Positions 24,688 to 33,166 of a DNA stretch of 64,000 nt are shown here, piece by piece; positions within the stretch are counted from its first letter, which is position 1; each line of letters starts with the position of its first letter. Where the stretch lies: positions 62,001 through 126,000 of the forward strand of contig NZ_CGIH01000027.1 of assembly GCF_000983115.1 (NCBI RefSeq), in the 5' to 3' direction. This stretch comes from Syntrophomonas zehnderi OL-4 (GTDB taxonomy: Bacteria; Bacillota; Syntrophomonadia; Syntrophomonadales; Syntrophomonadaceae). The notes under the pieces were generated by a model that did no database searches, was not told where the DNA came from, and was given only the letters and a program-made list of their open reading frames with translations. A program made the position numbers and the translations under genes.

Positions 24688-25838
24688 GGGTAAAAAAGTA
24701 TTTGGCAGATGATTTCCAAACGGCTATTTTAAAGGCCAAAAATGAAATGGGTCGGGATGCGATTATTCTTAATTCCCGCCAGATAAACAAAAAAGGCTTC
24801 ATGGGTCTTTTTAAAAAAAGTCAGGTGGAGATAACGGTTGCCCTGGATGATGATCTGCGCCTGGAAAGTGATAATTTAAGAAGAACCGCCCCGGTTTTTC
24901 CTACAAACAATCAAAAATCGTTTGCGGTTGGAGAGGTCAGTCCCCAGGAAAACCAATTATTGCTGGAAATGAGCCGGGTGCAGGAATTAATGGCCGATAT
25001 TAAAAACAAGATGTATGAAGTCGAAATGCTCAAAGGATTTAATGAATCGGTGCAGGATTTTTATAATCTGTTGCTTAAGAATCAGGTGGATAAGGACATC
25101 GCTTTAAAAATAGCCCACAGTGTTGAGACCCGCCTGCCTGGTGAAAAATGCGCAGACAGTAACTGGGTTAGGGATGTCTGTCTACATACCCTGCAGGATT
25201 ATATAAATGAAGTTAAACCGATTAAAGCAGATGGAACCAAAAGGCCGCAAATAATTGTTATGGTAGGGCCCACTGGAGTTGGCAAGACGACTACCATTGC
25301 TAAACTGGCGGCGAATTTTACCTTTGTTGAATTTCAAAAAGTCGCTTTTATCACCTTGGATACTTACCGGGTATCGGCCGCAGATCAGTTAAGAACCTTC
25401 GCCGAGATTATCGGTATCCCCATCAAGGTAGTATTTAGCCCGGCTGATTTGGATGAAGCCATAAAAGGCTTTAAGGATTGCGATCTCATATTTATCGATA
25501 CCGCCGGGCGCAGCCCATACAATCAAGAGCAAATGCATGAATTGGCTCAGTTTTTGGATGTGGCTCAGCCGGACGAGACGATTCTGGTTTTAAGTGTGAA
25601 TACCGAAAGCAATGATTTAATAAATATTTATGAGCGCTTCAGCCGGGTTAATATTGACAAGCTCATTTTTACCAAATTTGACGAGACGATTTGCTACGGT
25701 CAGCTGCTAAACGTATTTAATAAAATCGATAAGCCGGTTGCCTATATTACCAATGGACAAAGCGTACCTGAAGATATTGTTGTTCCTGATGCACAGCATA
25801 TTGCCGGTATGATGCTGGGAAAGGATGAGGTTATATGA
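24684..25838 (+). CDS. flhF: Flagellar biosynthesis GTPase FlhF
   Basis: SRP-type GTPase that helps set flagellar position and number; 384 aa. The N-terminal B domain is MRVKKYLADDFQTAILKAKNEMGRDAIILNSRQINKKGFMGLFKKSQVEITVAL. A linker region of about 60-190 leads to the NG domain: G1 [18 protein letters not shown]2 region DTYRVSAADQLRTFAEI, G3 DTAGRSP, G4 TKFDE. It overlaps both neighbours by 4 nt, so flhA-flhF-flhG are translationally coupled. Confidence 0.97.
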   Translation: MRVKKYLADDFQTAILKAKNEMGRDAIILNSRQINKKGFMGLFKKSQVEITVALDDDLRLESDNLRRTAPVFPTNNQKSFAVGEVSPQENQLLLEMSRVQELMADIKNKMYEVEMLKGFNESVQDFYNLLLKNQVDKDIALKIAHSVETRLPGEKCADSNWVRDVCLHTLQDYINEVKPIKADGTKRPQIIVMVGPTGVGKTTTIAKLAANFTFVEFQKVAFITLDTYRVSAADQLRTFAEIIGIPIKVVFSPADLDEAIKGFKDCDLIFIDTAGRSPYNQEQMHELAQFLDVAQPDETILVLSVNTESNDLINIYERFSRVNIDKLIFTKFDETICYGQLLNVFNKIDKPVAYITNGQSVPEDIVVPDAQHIAGMMLGKDEVI

Positions 25839-26749
25839 GGGATCAAGCCGATAAACTTAGAGAAATGGCCCTCAACTTAAAGAACCAAATCGAAGCCGAA
25901 ATTGGCAAAGATAATAAAAAACAAACCCGGGTTATCGTGGTGTCAAGCGGAAAAGGAGGAGTAGGCAAAAGCACGTTGGCGTTAAACCTTTCCCTAAGTC
26001 TCAGTATTCTTGGGAAAAACGTTATTTTATTGGATGCCGATCTGGGTATGGCCAATATAGATATTATGCTGGGTCTGGTTCCCCAGTATAACCTCTACCA
26101 TATAATTAAAGGAAACAAAACCTTAAAAGATATCATAGTAAACGGTCCAGCCGGTCTTAGAATTATCCCAGGCGGATCCGGCTTAGACGAATTGGCCAAT
26201 CTTAATGATGAAGAGCTAAACCGGATATTAGTGGAAATGGGTAAGTTGGATGGAGAATGCGATTTTATGATCGTTGATACCGGGGCCGGTATTTCCAATA
26301 ATGTAATTCGTTTTCTGTTGGCCGCTGATGATGTAATTATATTAACCACCCCGGAGCCTACTTCCTTAACCGATGCCTACGGTACCGTAAAAAGTATCGC
26401 CCGTAATGGATTTAACGGCAGCGTGTTCCTGGTTGTAAATCGTGTCAGCAAGGAAACAGAAGGTGTATTGGTGGCGCAAAAGTTTAAACTGGTGGGCGAG
26501 AAGTTTTTGGATTTGGATATTAAAATCCTGGGGCATATCCTGCATGACCCCCAGGTTGAATCAGGAATCAGGCGTCAGGAAGCCTTCATTCAAGCATATC
26601 CTAATAGTATAGCGGCCAAAAACATTATGTATTTGGCTGAAAAACTCATTGATGAGGACAACGCGGATAACGTGGTTAAGCCCTTACCGGTTAAAAAAGG
26701 TGGTATCCGCGGCTTTTTCAAAAAAGTAACATCATATAAGCAGCCATAA
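25835..26749 (+). CDS. flhG: Flagellar number regulator FlhG (MinD-like ATPase)
   Basis: MinD/ParA family ATPase of 304 aa that stimulates FlhF and limits flagellar number. The N-terminus MRDQADKLREMALNLKNQ carries the DQAxxLR activator motif that fits into FlhF. The deviant Walker A is SSGKGGVGKSTLALNLSLS, followed by LLDADLGMANIDIMLGLVP and FMIVDTGAGISNNVIRFLLAADDVIILTTPEPTSLTDAY. The C-terminus is basic (VKKGGIRGFFKKVTSYKQP), suited to membrane or C-ring contact. Confidence 0.96.
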   Translation: MRDQADKLREMALNLKNQIEAEIGKDNKKQTRVIVVSSGKGGVGKSTLALNLSLSLSILGKNVILLDADLGMANIDIMLGLVPQYNLYHIIKGNKTLKDIIVNGPAGLRIIPGGSGLDELANLNDEELNRILVEMGKLDGECDFMIVDTGAGISNNVIRFLLAADDVIILTTPEPTSLTDAYGTVKSIARNGFNGSVFLVVNRVSKETEGVLVAQKFKLVGEKFLDLDIKILGHILHDPQVESGIRRQEAFIQAYPNSIAAKNIMYLAEKLIDEDNADNVVKPLPVKKGGIRGFFKKVTSYKQP

Positions 26750-26766
26750 TTACCCAGGAGGTAGCG

Positions 26767-27417
26767 ATGCAAGCGAGTGAACTAAAAGTTAATCAACGTA
26801 TTGAAATAACCGTTGATGAGGAAGGAACTGAATACAAAAACCTGCCCAGCCGTATTGAAGAGGTTACCGACCAACATCTATATATTGCCATCCCCATGAA
26901 ATGGGGTCAGCTCATACCTGTGAGGGTCAGGCAAAAGCTGATTGTTAGCTTTAATCAGCAAGGGCGTTTTTTTCAATTTGAAACCGTAATTATGCATAGA
27001 CATCTTAAGCCGATTCCAATGCTGGCAGTTTTAAAACCGGACAGTATCCGAGAAATACAAAGACGTCAATGGGTCAGAGTGCCGGTCAGCATTCCGCTTA
27101 AATTTGGATTACTTAATGAGGATGAGAGTACCACCGTCCATGAAACGACCACGGTAGATATCAGCGGCGGTGGGGTTTGTTTTCTGACTCGAAATCCGCT
27201 GGCCGCAGGCCAATTGTTGGACGCAGAGATTGATTTGCCTAATCGAGAACCTGTATACTGTCAGCTAAAGGTTCTGCGGGTGTTGGAAACCAAGACAGAA
27301 GGTTCGGTAAATAAAGCGTTTAGCGAATACTATGATATTAGCGAAAGTCAACGGGAACGCATCATCGCTTACGTATTTGAAAAACAACGTGAATGGATAA
27401 AAAAAGGCCTTATATAA
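26767..27417 (+). CDS. PilZ-domain cyclic di-GMP receptor (YcgR/MotI-like)
   Basis: 216 aa. The N-terminal YcgR-like beta domain covers about 1-95. The PilZ domain has the c-di-GMP binding motifs R100-x3-R104 (RRQWVR) and D131-x-S-x2-G (DISGGG). Proteins of this architecture bind c-di-GMP and slow or stop the motor (YcgR in E. coli, YpfA/MotI in B. subtilis). Its place between flhG and cheB ties it to motility; in B. subtilis the homologue lies elsewhere. The start is ATG after CAGGAGGTAG. Confidence 0.92.
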   Translation: MQASELKVNQRIEITVDEEGTEYKNLPSRIEEVTDQHLYIAIPMKWGQLIPVRVRQKLIVSFNQQGRFFQFETVIMHRHLKPIPMLAVLKPDSIREIQRRQWVRVPVSIPLKFGLLNEDESTTVHETTTVDISGGGVCFLTRNPLAAGQLLDAEIDLPNREPVYCQLKVLRVLETKTEGSVNKAFSEYYDISESQRERIIAYVFEKQREWIKKGLI

Positions 27418-27448
27418 AGGGGCATACATATAAAGAAAGGAGCGCATT

Positions 27449-28570
27449 ATGCAGCCTATAAAAGTGCTTGTTGTGGATGATTCAGCATTTATGAGAAAAG
27501 CAATAAGTGATTTGATCAACAGCGATTCCGCGTTACACGTAGTTGGAACTGCACGTAATGGGCGAGATGCTCTGCTTAAAATTGGGGCCCTGCAACCGGA
27601 TGTCGTTACCCTGGATATTGAGATGCCGGAATTAAATGGCCTTATGGTTTTGGAAAGGGTTATGAACTCCCAACCGCTTCCCATAATTATGTTGAGCAGC
27701 CTGACCCAGGCTGGTGCTGAACAAACGGTTCAGGCTTTGCAGTTAGGGGCGGTGGATTTTGTTGCCAAGCCTTCAGGACAGATATCCCTGGATATTGATA
27801 AGCTGCGGGATGAAATTATTAGAAAAATTAAAATGGCAGCAGGTACTAAGAATAATTTGGAGAATTTTAATATAAAAAGCGATATTAATACAATAACGGT
27901 TCCTAAAGAAAAGATAGCTCCCCCAGCCGATAGAGTGGGAAACGTTGCCAGAAACACAAAAACGGTAAAACCTCTGCCCATTGAAAGGCAGCTTAACAAA
28001 TTAATCGTCATTGGTACGTCTACGGGAGGACCTAAGGCTTTAAATCAGGTTATACCGAAATTACCGGCCAACCTGGATGCCGGTATTCTGATTGTGCAGC
28101 ACATGCCGGCTGGTTTCACTAAATCCCTGGCCGAACGGTTGGATTCCATATCGCAGGTCAAGGTGAAGGAGGCGGAAGACGGGGAATATATACTGCCTGG
28201 ATGTGCGTATATTGCACCTGGAGATTACCATCTTAAGGTATTGGGACAGAAAACCGGCCCTACTCAAAAATTGCTGGTAAAGCTGGGTCAAGATCCCCCC
28301 CGAGGTGGGCATCGGCCTTCGGTGGATGAAATGCTGGTTTCTGTTGCAGAACAATTCTGGGGTCAGATTGTAGCAGTGATTATGACCGGTATGGGTCATG
28401 ACGGAACGGCGGGTCTTTCCCCCTTGAAGGCTCTAGGAGCCAAGGTAATAGCTGAACACCAATCCACTTGTGTCGTCTATGGTATGCCCAAATCTGCAGT
28501 CGCATCAGGTAATGTTACCAAAGTAGTACCTTTGCAGGAGATTGCGGATGAGGTTTTAAAAATGCTATAG
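27449..28570 (+). CDS. cheB: Chemotaxis protein-glutamate methylesterase CheB
   Basis: Response regulator of 373 aa that demethylates or deamidates chemoreceptors during adaptation. The N-terminal receiver has the DD pair in VLVVDDSAFMRKAI and the phospho-acceptor in VTLDIEMPELNG. A variable Asn/Lys-rich linker follows. The methylesterase domain carries the catalytic triad motifs IGTSTGGPKAL (Ser), LIVQHMPAGFT (His) and VIMTGMGHDGTAGL (Asp). The start is ATG after AAAGGAGCG. No cheR is in the window. Confidence 0.97.
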   Translation: MQPIKVLVVDDSAFMRKAISDLINSDSALHVVGTARNGRDALLKIGALQPDVVTLDIEMPELNGLMVLERVMNSQPLPIIMLSSLTQAGAEQTVQALQLGAVDFVAKPSGQISLDIDKLRDEIIRKIKMAAGTKNNLENFNIKSDINTITVPKEKIAPPADRVGNVARNTKTVKPLPIERQLNKLIVIGTSTGGPKALNQVIPKLPANLDAGILIVQHMPAGFTKSLAERLDSISQVKVKEAEDGEYILPGCAYIAPGDYHLKVLGQKTGPTQKLLVKLGQDPPRGGHRPSVDEMLVSVAEQFWGQIVAVIMTGMGHDGTAGLSPLKALGAKVIAEHQSTCVVYGMPKSAVASGNVTKVVPLQEIADEVLKML

Positions 28571-28611
28571 CTTCCCCGTAGGTGGTTTATTTTTTAAGGA
28601 GGTGGTCTCAT

Positions 28612-30645
28612 TTGAAGATGGACATGTCGCAATATCTGGATGTTTTTCTCGAGGAAAGCAAGGACCATTTAAGGAATCTTAACGCAAGTTTATTGAATTT
28701 GGAGAAAAACCCGCGCGATAATGCCGGTTTAAATGAAATATTTCGGGCTGCGCATACCTTAAAAGGTATGTCTTCGACTATGGGTTTCAACGATTTAGCT
28801 GACTTAACCCACCATATGGAAAACGTCTTGTCGGATCTAAAGGAAGGCCTGCTGGAGGCTAATTCCTATGTGGTTGACACTCTGTTTGAGTGTGTTGACC
28901 GCCTGCAGATTATCATAGACGGTATTGAGAGCGGCACAAGAGTAGATGCGGATAACAGCGAACTGATCATGAAGCTGGAGACGATTAAGTCCGGAAATTA
29001 TGAAGCAGCCGCCGTACTGGAAAATGAATTGCCGACTATAGAGCCGGGGGAATCAACATCAATTAATGATGATAATGTCTTTTCTTTCAACGAATATGAT
29101 ATCACCGTTATGAAAGAAGCTCTGAGTAATGGATATAGTATTTTGCATTTTAAAATCGGCATTGACCCGGATTGCATGATGAAGGCAGTACGAGCTTTTA
29201 TGGTATTTAAAACCCTGGAAGAAGACGGGGAGATTATCAAAACCAACCCCTCCGCTCAGGATCTTGATGAAGGCAAGTTCGACAAAGAGTTTGATCTGGT
29301 CTTGCTAACTCGGGCGGATGTCAGCAATTTGGCGGATAGAATCAACAATGTATCCGAAGTAAAAGTAATGGCGAGCAAAACGCTGAACCTGGATGCTCTG
29401 CTAACCTCCGGCACTTCTCTCCGAACGGAAAATAAATCTGAAGTGGCTTCTTCGGCTGCCACTGCCAATGATGCGGACAACAACAAAAAGGCCCACAAGA
29501 TCAAACAAACGGTACGGGTTGATATTGACCGTCTGGATAACCTTATGAATCTGGTCGGCGAATTGGTCATGCATAAAGGACGTCTGGAACAAATCGGGGC
29601 TACCCATAAAGTGACAGATTTAAATGAGACTATTGAACAGATTGATCGCATCAGTACGGATTTACAGTCAGTCGTAATGAAAGTTCGAATGGTTCCAATA
29701 GAGCAGGTATTTAACCGCTTCCCGCGTATGGTCAGGGATCTGGCTAAGGAGCTGGACAAGGAAGTAGATTTCTTGATCGAAGGCAAGGAAACCGAGCTGG
29801 ATAGAACGGTGATTGATGAAATAGGGGATCCTTTGGTACATCTGTTGAGAAATGCCTTGGATCACGGTCTGGAGTCCTCCTCGGAAAGAGTTGCCAAAGG
29901 CAAACCTCGCCAGGGTAATCTTATCCTTAGAGCCAGACACGAAGGCAATAATGTTTATATAGAAGTTGAAGACGATGGAGCCGGAATCGATCAGGACAAA
30001 GTTATTGGCAAAGCCCTGGAAAAAGGACTGATAACCGCCAAAGAGGCCGAAAACTTAACCAGGGAAGAAAGTATCAACCTGCTCTTTTTACCCGGGTTCA
30101 GCACCGCCAACAACGTAACTGATGTTTCCGGGCGAGGAGTCGGGCTGGATGTTGTTAAAACCAAAATCGAATCCTTAAATGGCGAAATAAACGTTGATTC
30201 CCGTCCTGGACAGGGAACCATGTTCAGGATAAAACTGCCGCTGACCCTGGCAATTATTCAGGCCCTGATGGTGTCTGTAAAAGATGAAATATACGCTATA
30301 CCGCTGACCTCGGTCGATGAAACCACCATGATTACCAAACAGGATATTAAGATGATTCAGAGCCAGGAAGTAATCATGCTAAGAGGAAACGTTTTACCCC
30401 TCTTCCGTTTGGCCCGTTTAATTGACTTGCCCGATGATCTGACTGAGGATGCGGAGATGTACGTTGTAGTAGTTCGCAAAGGTGATCGTCAAATCGGTTT
30501 GGTCGTTGATACCTTGATCGGACAACAGGAGATTGTTATTAAAGCCCTGGGGAAAATATTAGCCGGCATTTCCGGTATTGCCGGGGCCATCGTAGCCGGG
30601 GACGGCAACGTACGGCTTATCCTTGATATTACCACACTTTTTTAG
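28612..30645 (+). CDS. cheA: Chemotaxis sensor histidine kinase CheA
   Basis: Histidine kinase that reads receptor arrays through CheW and phosphorylates CheY and CheB. The preferred start is TTG 28612, 9 nt behind AAGGAGG, giving 677 aa. Domains in order: P1 HPt with H48 (RAAHTLKGMSSTMGF); a P2 CheY-binding-like domain at about 160-250; P3 dimerisation (VRVDIDRLDNLMNLVGELVMHKGRLEQI); P4 ATPase with the N box HLLRNALDHGLES, G1 VEDDGAGID and G2 GRGVGLDVVKTKIESL; and a P5 CheW-like domain from about 550. Confidence 0.97.
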   Translation: MKMDMSQYLDVFLEESKDHLRNLNASLLNLEKNPRDNAGLNEIFRAAHTLKGMSSTMGFNDLADLTHHMENVLSDLKEGLLEANSYVVDTLFECVDRLQIIIDGIESGTRVDADNSELIMKLETIKSGNYEAAAVLENELPTIEPGESTSINDDNVFSFNEYDITVMKEALSNGYSILHFKIGIDPDCMMKAVRAFMVFKTLEEDGEIIKTNPSAQDLDEGKFDKEFDLVLLTRADVSNLADRINNVSEVKVMASKTLNLDALLTSGTSLRTENKSEVASSAATANDADNNKKAHKIKQTVRVDIDRLDNLMNLVGELVMHKGRLEQIGATHKVTDLNETIEQIDRISTDLQSVVMKVRMVPIEQVFNRFPRMVRDLAKELDKEVDFLIEGKETELDRTVIDEIGDPLVHLLRNALDHGLESSSERVAKGKPRQGNLILRARHEGNNVYIEVEDDGAGIDQDKVIGKALEKGLITAKEAENLTREESINLLFLPGFSTANNVTDVSGRGVGLDVVKTKIESLNGEINVDSRPGQGTMFRIKLPLTLAIIQALMVSVKDEIYAIPLTSVDETTMITKQDIKMIQSQEVIMLRGNVLPLFRLARLIDLPDDLTEDAEMYVVVVRKGDRQIGLVVDTLIGQQEIVIKALGKILAGISGIAGAIVAGDGNVRLILDITTLF

Positions 30646-30659
30646 AAAGGGTGAAGCAT

Positions 30660-31136
30660 ATGGATACTGCGATAGATTATAAAGACCAAGAGCAACAGGT
30701 TACAGATGATGTCGTTCAGGTTGTTGCTTTTCAGCTGGGCGACGAAGAATATGCCGTAGATATTTTGAATGTTCAAGAAATAAACCGTCTGCTTAACGTT
30801 ACCCGGGTTCCCCGTTCCCCGGACTATATTGACGGGGTCGTCAACCTGCGGGGGAGTATCATACCGGTTATAAATCTGCACACCAAGTTTAATCTTAACA
30901 AAAATGGTGAAGATGAGGACACCCGCATCATTGTTTTTCAGTTTGAGGATGTCAAAGCCGGTATTATAGTAGACAAGGTTTCAGAGGTTTTGCATTTACA
31001 CCGCAGCGATATAGAAGAAACTTCCAAGGTTTATAATTCCATGGATGCAGAAATGATTAAGGGCGTAGCCAAAGTTGAGGATAGGCTGCTTATTTTGTTA
31101 GATCTGCAAAAACTGCTGGGTATTGATATAATTTAA
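30660..31136 (+). CDS. cheW: Chemotaxis coupling protein CheW
   Basis: Adaptor that links receptors to CheA; 158 aa from ATG 30660, which follows AAAGGGTG. An in-frame GTG at 30651 overlaps that site and is less likely. The core matches CheW: VVAFQLGDEEYAVDILNVQEINRLLNVTRVPRSPDYIDGVVNLRGSIIPVINLHTKFNL, then IVDKVSEVLHLHRSDIE and GVAKVEDRLLILLDLQKLL. It follows cheA by 14 nt. Confidence 0.97.
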   Translation: MDTAIDYKDQEQQVTDDVVQVVAFQLGDEEYAVDILNVQEINRLLNVTRVPRSPDYIDGVVNLRGSIIPVINLHTKFNLNKNGEDEDTRIIVFQFEDVKAGIIVDKVSEVLHLHRSDIEETSKVYNSMDAEMIKGVAKVEDRLLILLDLQKLLGIDII

Positions 31137-31151
31137 TAGGAGTGAAGCAGT

Positions 31152-31778
31152 GTGGTGGAGGATTTTAGCAAGCTTTCAGGAATCCAGGTAGACGCCCTAC
31201 GGGAAATTGGAAATGTAGGTGCCGGGAATGCAGCCACAGCTTTGGCGCAGATGATAAATTCCAGAATAGACATGAGCGTCCCCCGGGTTAATATCCTGCC
31301 CTTTGCCGAGGTTCCCGACCTGATAGGCGGTGCGGATTTGCACGTGGCCGGAATATACCTGCAGGTTGATGGACCTGCTCCCGCCAGTATACTTTTTATA
31401 CTGCCAATCGAACAGGCCAGTCGACTCGTTCAGATGTTGATGGGCTTACCGGCCGGGGAGAGCAAAACCAGTGATTTTTCGGAGATGGAAATGTCAGCCA
31501 TGATGGAACTGGGTAATATCATATCGGCAACCTATTTAAATGCCTTGTCGATGTTTACCCAGCTTGATTTTATTCCTTCCGTACCAGCCTTGGGAATGGA
31601 CATGGCCGGCGCGTTATTAGATGCAGTATTGGCTCAGTTTGGAGAAATAGCAGATCATGTTCTGGTATTGGAAACTGTGTTCAAAAAGGATAACGAAGAT
31701 GTGGTTGGAAATTTCTTTTTAATGCCGGAACCGGGAGCATTAAATACCATACTTAAAGCGCTTGGAGTGAGTATTTAA
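31152..31778 (+). CDS. cheC: CheY-P phosphatase CheC
   Basis: Phosphatase of CheY-P and binding partner of CheD; 208 aa. Both active-site helices are complete: ALREIGNVGAGNAATALAQMI and AMMELGNIISATYLNALSMF (E-x2-N). The MSVPRVNILPFAEVPDLIGG segment is typical. The start is GTG 31152 or GTG 31155, a one-codon difference, after TAGGAGTGAAG. The stop and the start of cheD share TAATGA-type overlap. This is the Bacillus-type adaptation module rather than the CheZ type. Confidence 0.96.
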   Translation: MVEDFSKLSGIQVDALREIGNVGAGNAATALAQMINSRIDMSVPRVNILPFAEVPDLIGGADLHVAGIYLQVDGPAPASILFILPIEQASRLVQMLMGLPAGESKTSDFSEMEMSAMMELGNIISATYLNALSMFTQLDFIPSVPALGMDMAGALLDAVLAQFGEIADHVLVLETVFKKDNEDVVGNFFLMPEPGALNTILKALGVSI

Positions 31779-32263
31779 TGAGTAAAATAATTCAAGTAGG
31801 AATGGCAGATCTAAAGGTGGCACGACCTCCGGATAAACTTGTAACGGCTGGACTTGGCTCGTGCATAGGGATCTGTATTCTGGATAAAAGCACCCAAATA
31901 GCCAGTTTGACACATATTATGCTACCTTCCAGTCTGCAGGCAAAAAACACAGATAATAAGGCCAAATTTGCCGATACAGGCATCGCCATGGTAATTGACG
32001 AAATGCGCAAAACAGGTGCCAACCTCAATGGGATGGTTGCTAAGATTGCGGGTGGCGCTCAGATGTTCAAGTTTTCAGGAGAAAATGACATTTTAAAAAT
32101 CGGCGAACGCAATGCTGTGGCTGTCATGGAAAACTTGGAAAAACACAAAATACGTCTCCTGGCAAAAGACGTGGGCGGAAATTACGGCCGTACCATTACT
32201 TTTGATCCGCAAACTGGTCAACTTTTAGTACGCACTATCGGCCACGGAGAGCAGGTAATCTAA
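31778..32263 (+). CDS. cheD: Chemoreceptor glutamine deamidase CheD
   Basis: Deamidates glutamines of chemoreceptors and is sequestered by CheC. The 161-aa product has the catalytic cysteine C29 in LVTAGLGSCIGICILD and the catalytic histidine H46 in IASLTHIMLPSS. The motifs AKIAGGAQMF and IGERNAVAVMENLEKHKIRLLAKDVGGNYGRTITFDPQTGQL complete the family pattern. ATG overlaps the cheC stop, and sigD starts directly after the cheD stop. Confidence 0.97.
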   Translation: MSKIIQVGMADLKVARPPDKLVTAGLGSCIGICILDKSTQIASLTHIMLPSSLQAKNTDNKAKFADTGIAMVIDEMRKTGANLNGMVAKIAGGAQMFKFSGENDILKIGERNAVAVMENLEKHKIRLLAKDVGGNYGRTITFDPQTGQLLVRTIGHGEQVI

Positions 32264-33034
32264 ATGGAAACCAGCATCAGCAGTCTTTGGATTCAGTACA
32301 AGGAAAAAAATGATACCGAGGCGCGCGATAACCTGATACTGAACTATGCCCCTATGGTAAAATATCTGGCTAATCGTCTGGCTATTAGTCTATCCTCGGT
32401 CGTTGAAACAGATGAATTGATTTCCTATGGCATCGAGGGACTTATTGATGCGATTGAGAAATATGACCATAAGAGAAATATTAAATTTGAAACTTATGCC
32501 ATCACCAGGATCAGAGGCTCTATGATAGATGGCCTGCGGGCTATGGATTGGGTTCCGGTATCCCTGCGCCAGAAGGGCAAGGAACTGGAAAAAACCTATG
32601 CCGTGCTGGAAACCAGGTTGAACCGGGCGGTCACCGATCAGGAACTTGCCGACGAAATGGGAATTAGCCTGGATAACCTTATGGTCCTATTTAGGGAATT
32701 AGCGGCAACAACGATAATATCATTAGACGACTTTATAAGCGGAGACGATACCAATAATAATAAGAGATTTATCGATATGCTGGAAGACGAGGCGGCGGCC
32801 GATGCTTTGGATATGGTAGAACTGGCCGAAGTGAAAAACCTATTGAAAAACTCCATCGAGCGTCTTCCGGAAAAGGAAAAAAGGGTCGTATATCTTTATT
32901 ATTATGAAGGTCTAACCTTAAAAGAAATCGGTGCTGTACTCAGTCTGTCGGAGTCGCGGATATCCCAGCTGCACACCAAGGCAATTCTTAGGTTACGGGG
33001 CAGCCTTAGCAAAAAGAAATACCTGCTGCGCTAA
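32264..33034 (+). CDS. sigD: Motility RNA polymerase sigma factor SigD (FliA/WhiG family)
   Basis: Sigma-28-type factor of 256 aa for late flagellar and chemotaxis genes. Region 2: DNLILNYAPMVKYLANRLAISL, ETDELISYGIEGLIDAIEKYDHKRNIKFETYAITRIRGSMIDGLRAMDWVPVSLR. Region 3 follows. Region 4: LPEKEKRVVYLYYYEGLTLKEIGAVLSLSESRISQLHTKAILRLR. It begins immediately at the end of cheD. Its usual antagonist flgM is not in this window. Confidence 0.96.
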   Translation: METSISSLWIQYKEKNDTEARDNLILNYAPMVKYLANRLAISLSSVVETDELISYGIEGLIDAIEKYDHKRNIKFETYAITRIRGSMIDGLRAMDWVPVSLRQKGKELEKTYAVLETRLNRAVTDQELADEMGISLDNLMVLFRELAATTIISLDDFISGDDTNNNKRFIDMLEDEAAADALDMVELAEVKNLLKNSIERLPEKEKRVVYLYYYEGLTLKEIGAVLSLSESRISQLHTKAILRLRGSLSKKKYLLR

Positions 33035-33123
33035 TCAAGCAGCCGCATTAATGGCGAATTACAGATAACCTTGATAATTCAAGAGGTTATGTAGATTAGT
33101 GACAAAGTTCACATAAACGGTTC

Positions 33124-33148
33124 AAAAAGAGTCGCAACGACTCATTTT
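33124..33148 (+). terminator. Short hairpin after sigD
   Basis: AAAAAGAGTCG, loop CAA, CGACTCATTTT: a 6-bp GC-containing stem with A and T flanks (GAGTCG 33129-33134, CGACTC 33138-33143). Weak as a terminator; it may attenuate read-through from the fla/che operon into the downstream genes. Confidence 0.45.
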
Positions 33149-33166
33149 ACCAAGGGAGGGGTATGT

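Noticed and set aside
28582-28611. Upstream GTG start for cheA
   Set aside because: Starting at 28582 would place the strong AAGGAGG site inside the gene and add residues (VYFLRRWSH) not expected before the HPt domain; TTG 28612 fits the ribosome-binding site.
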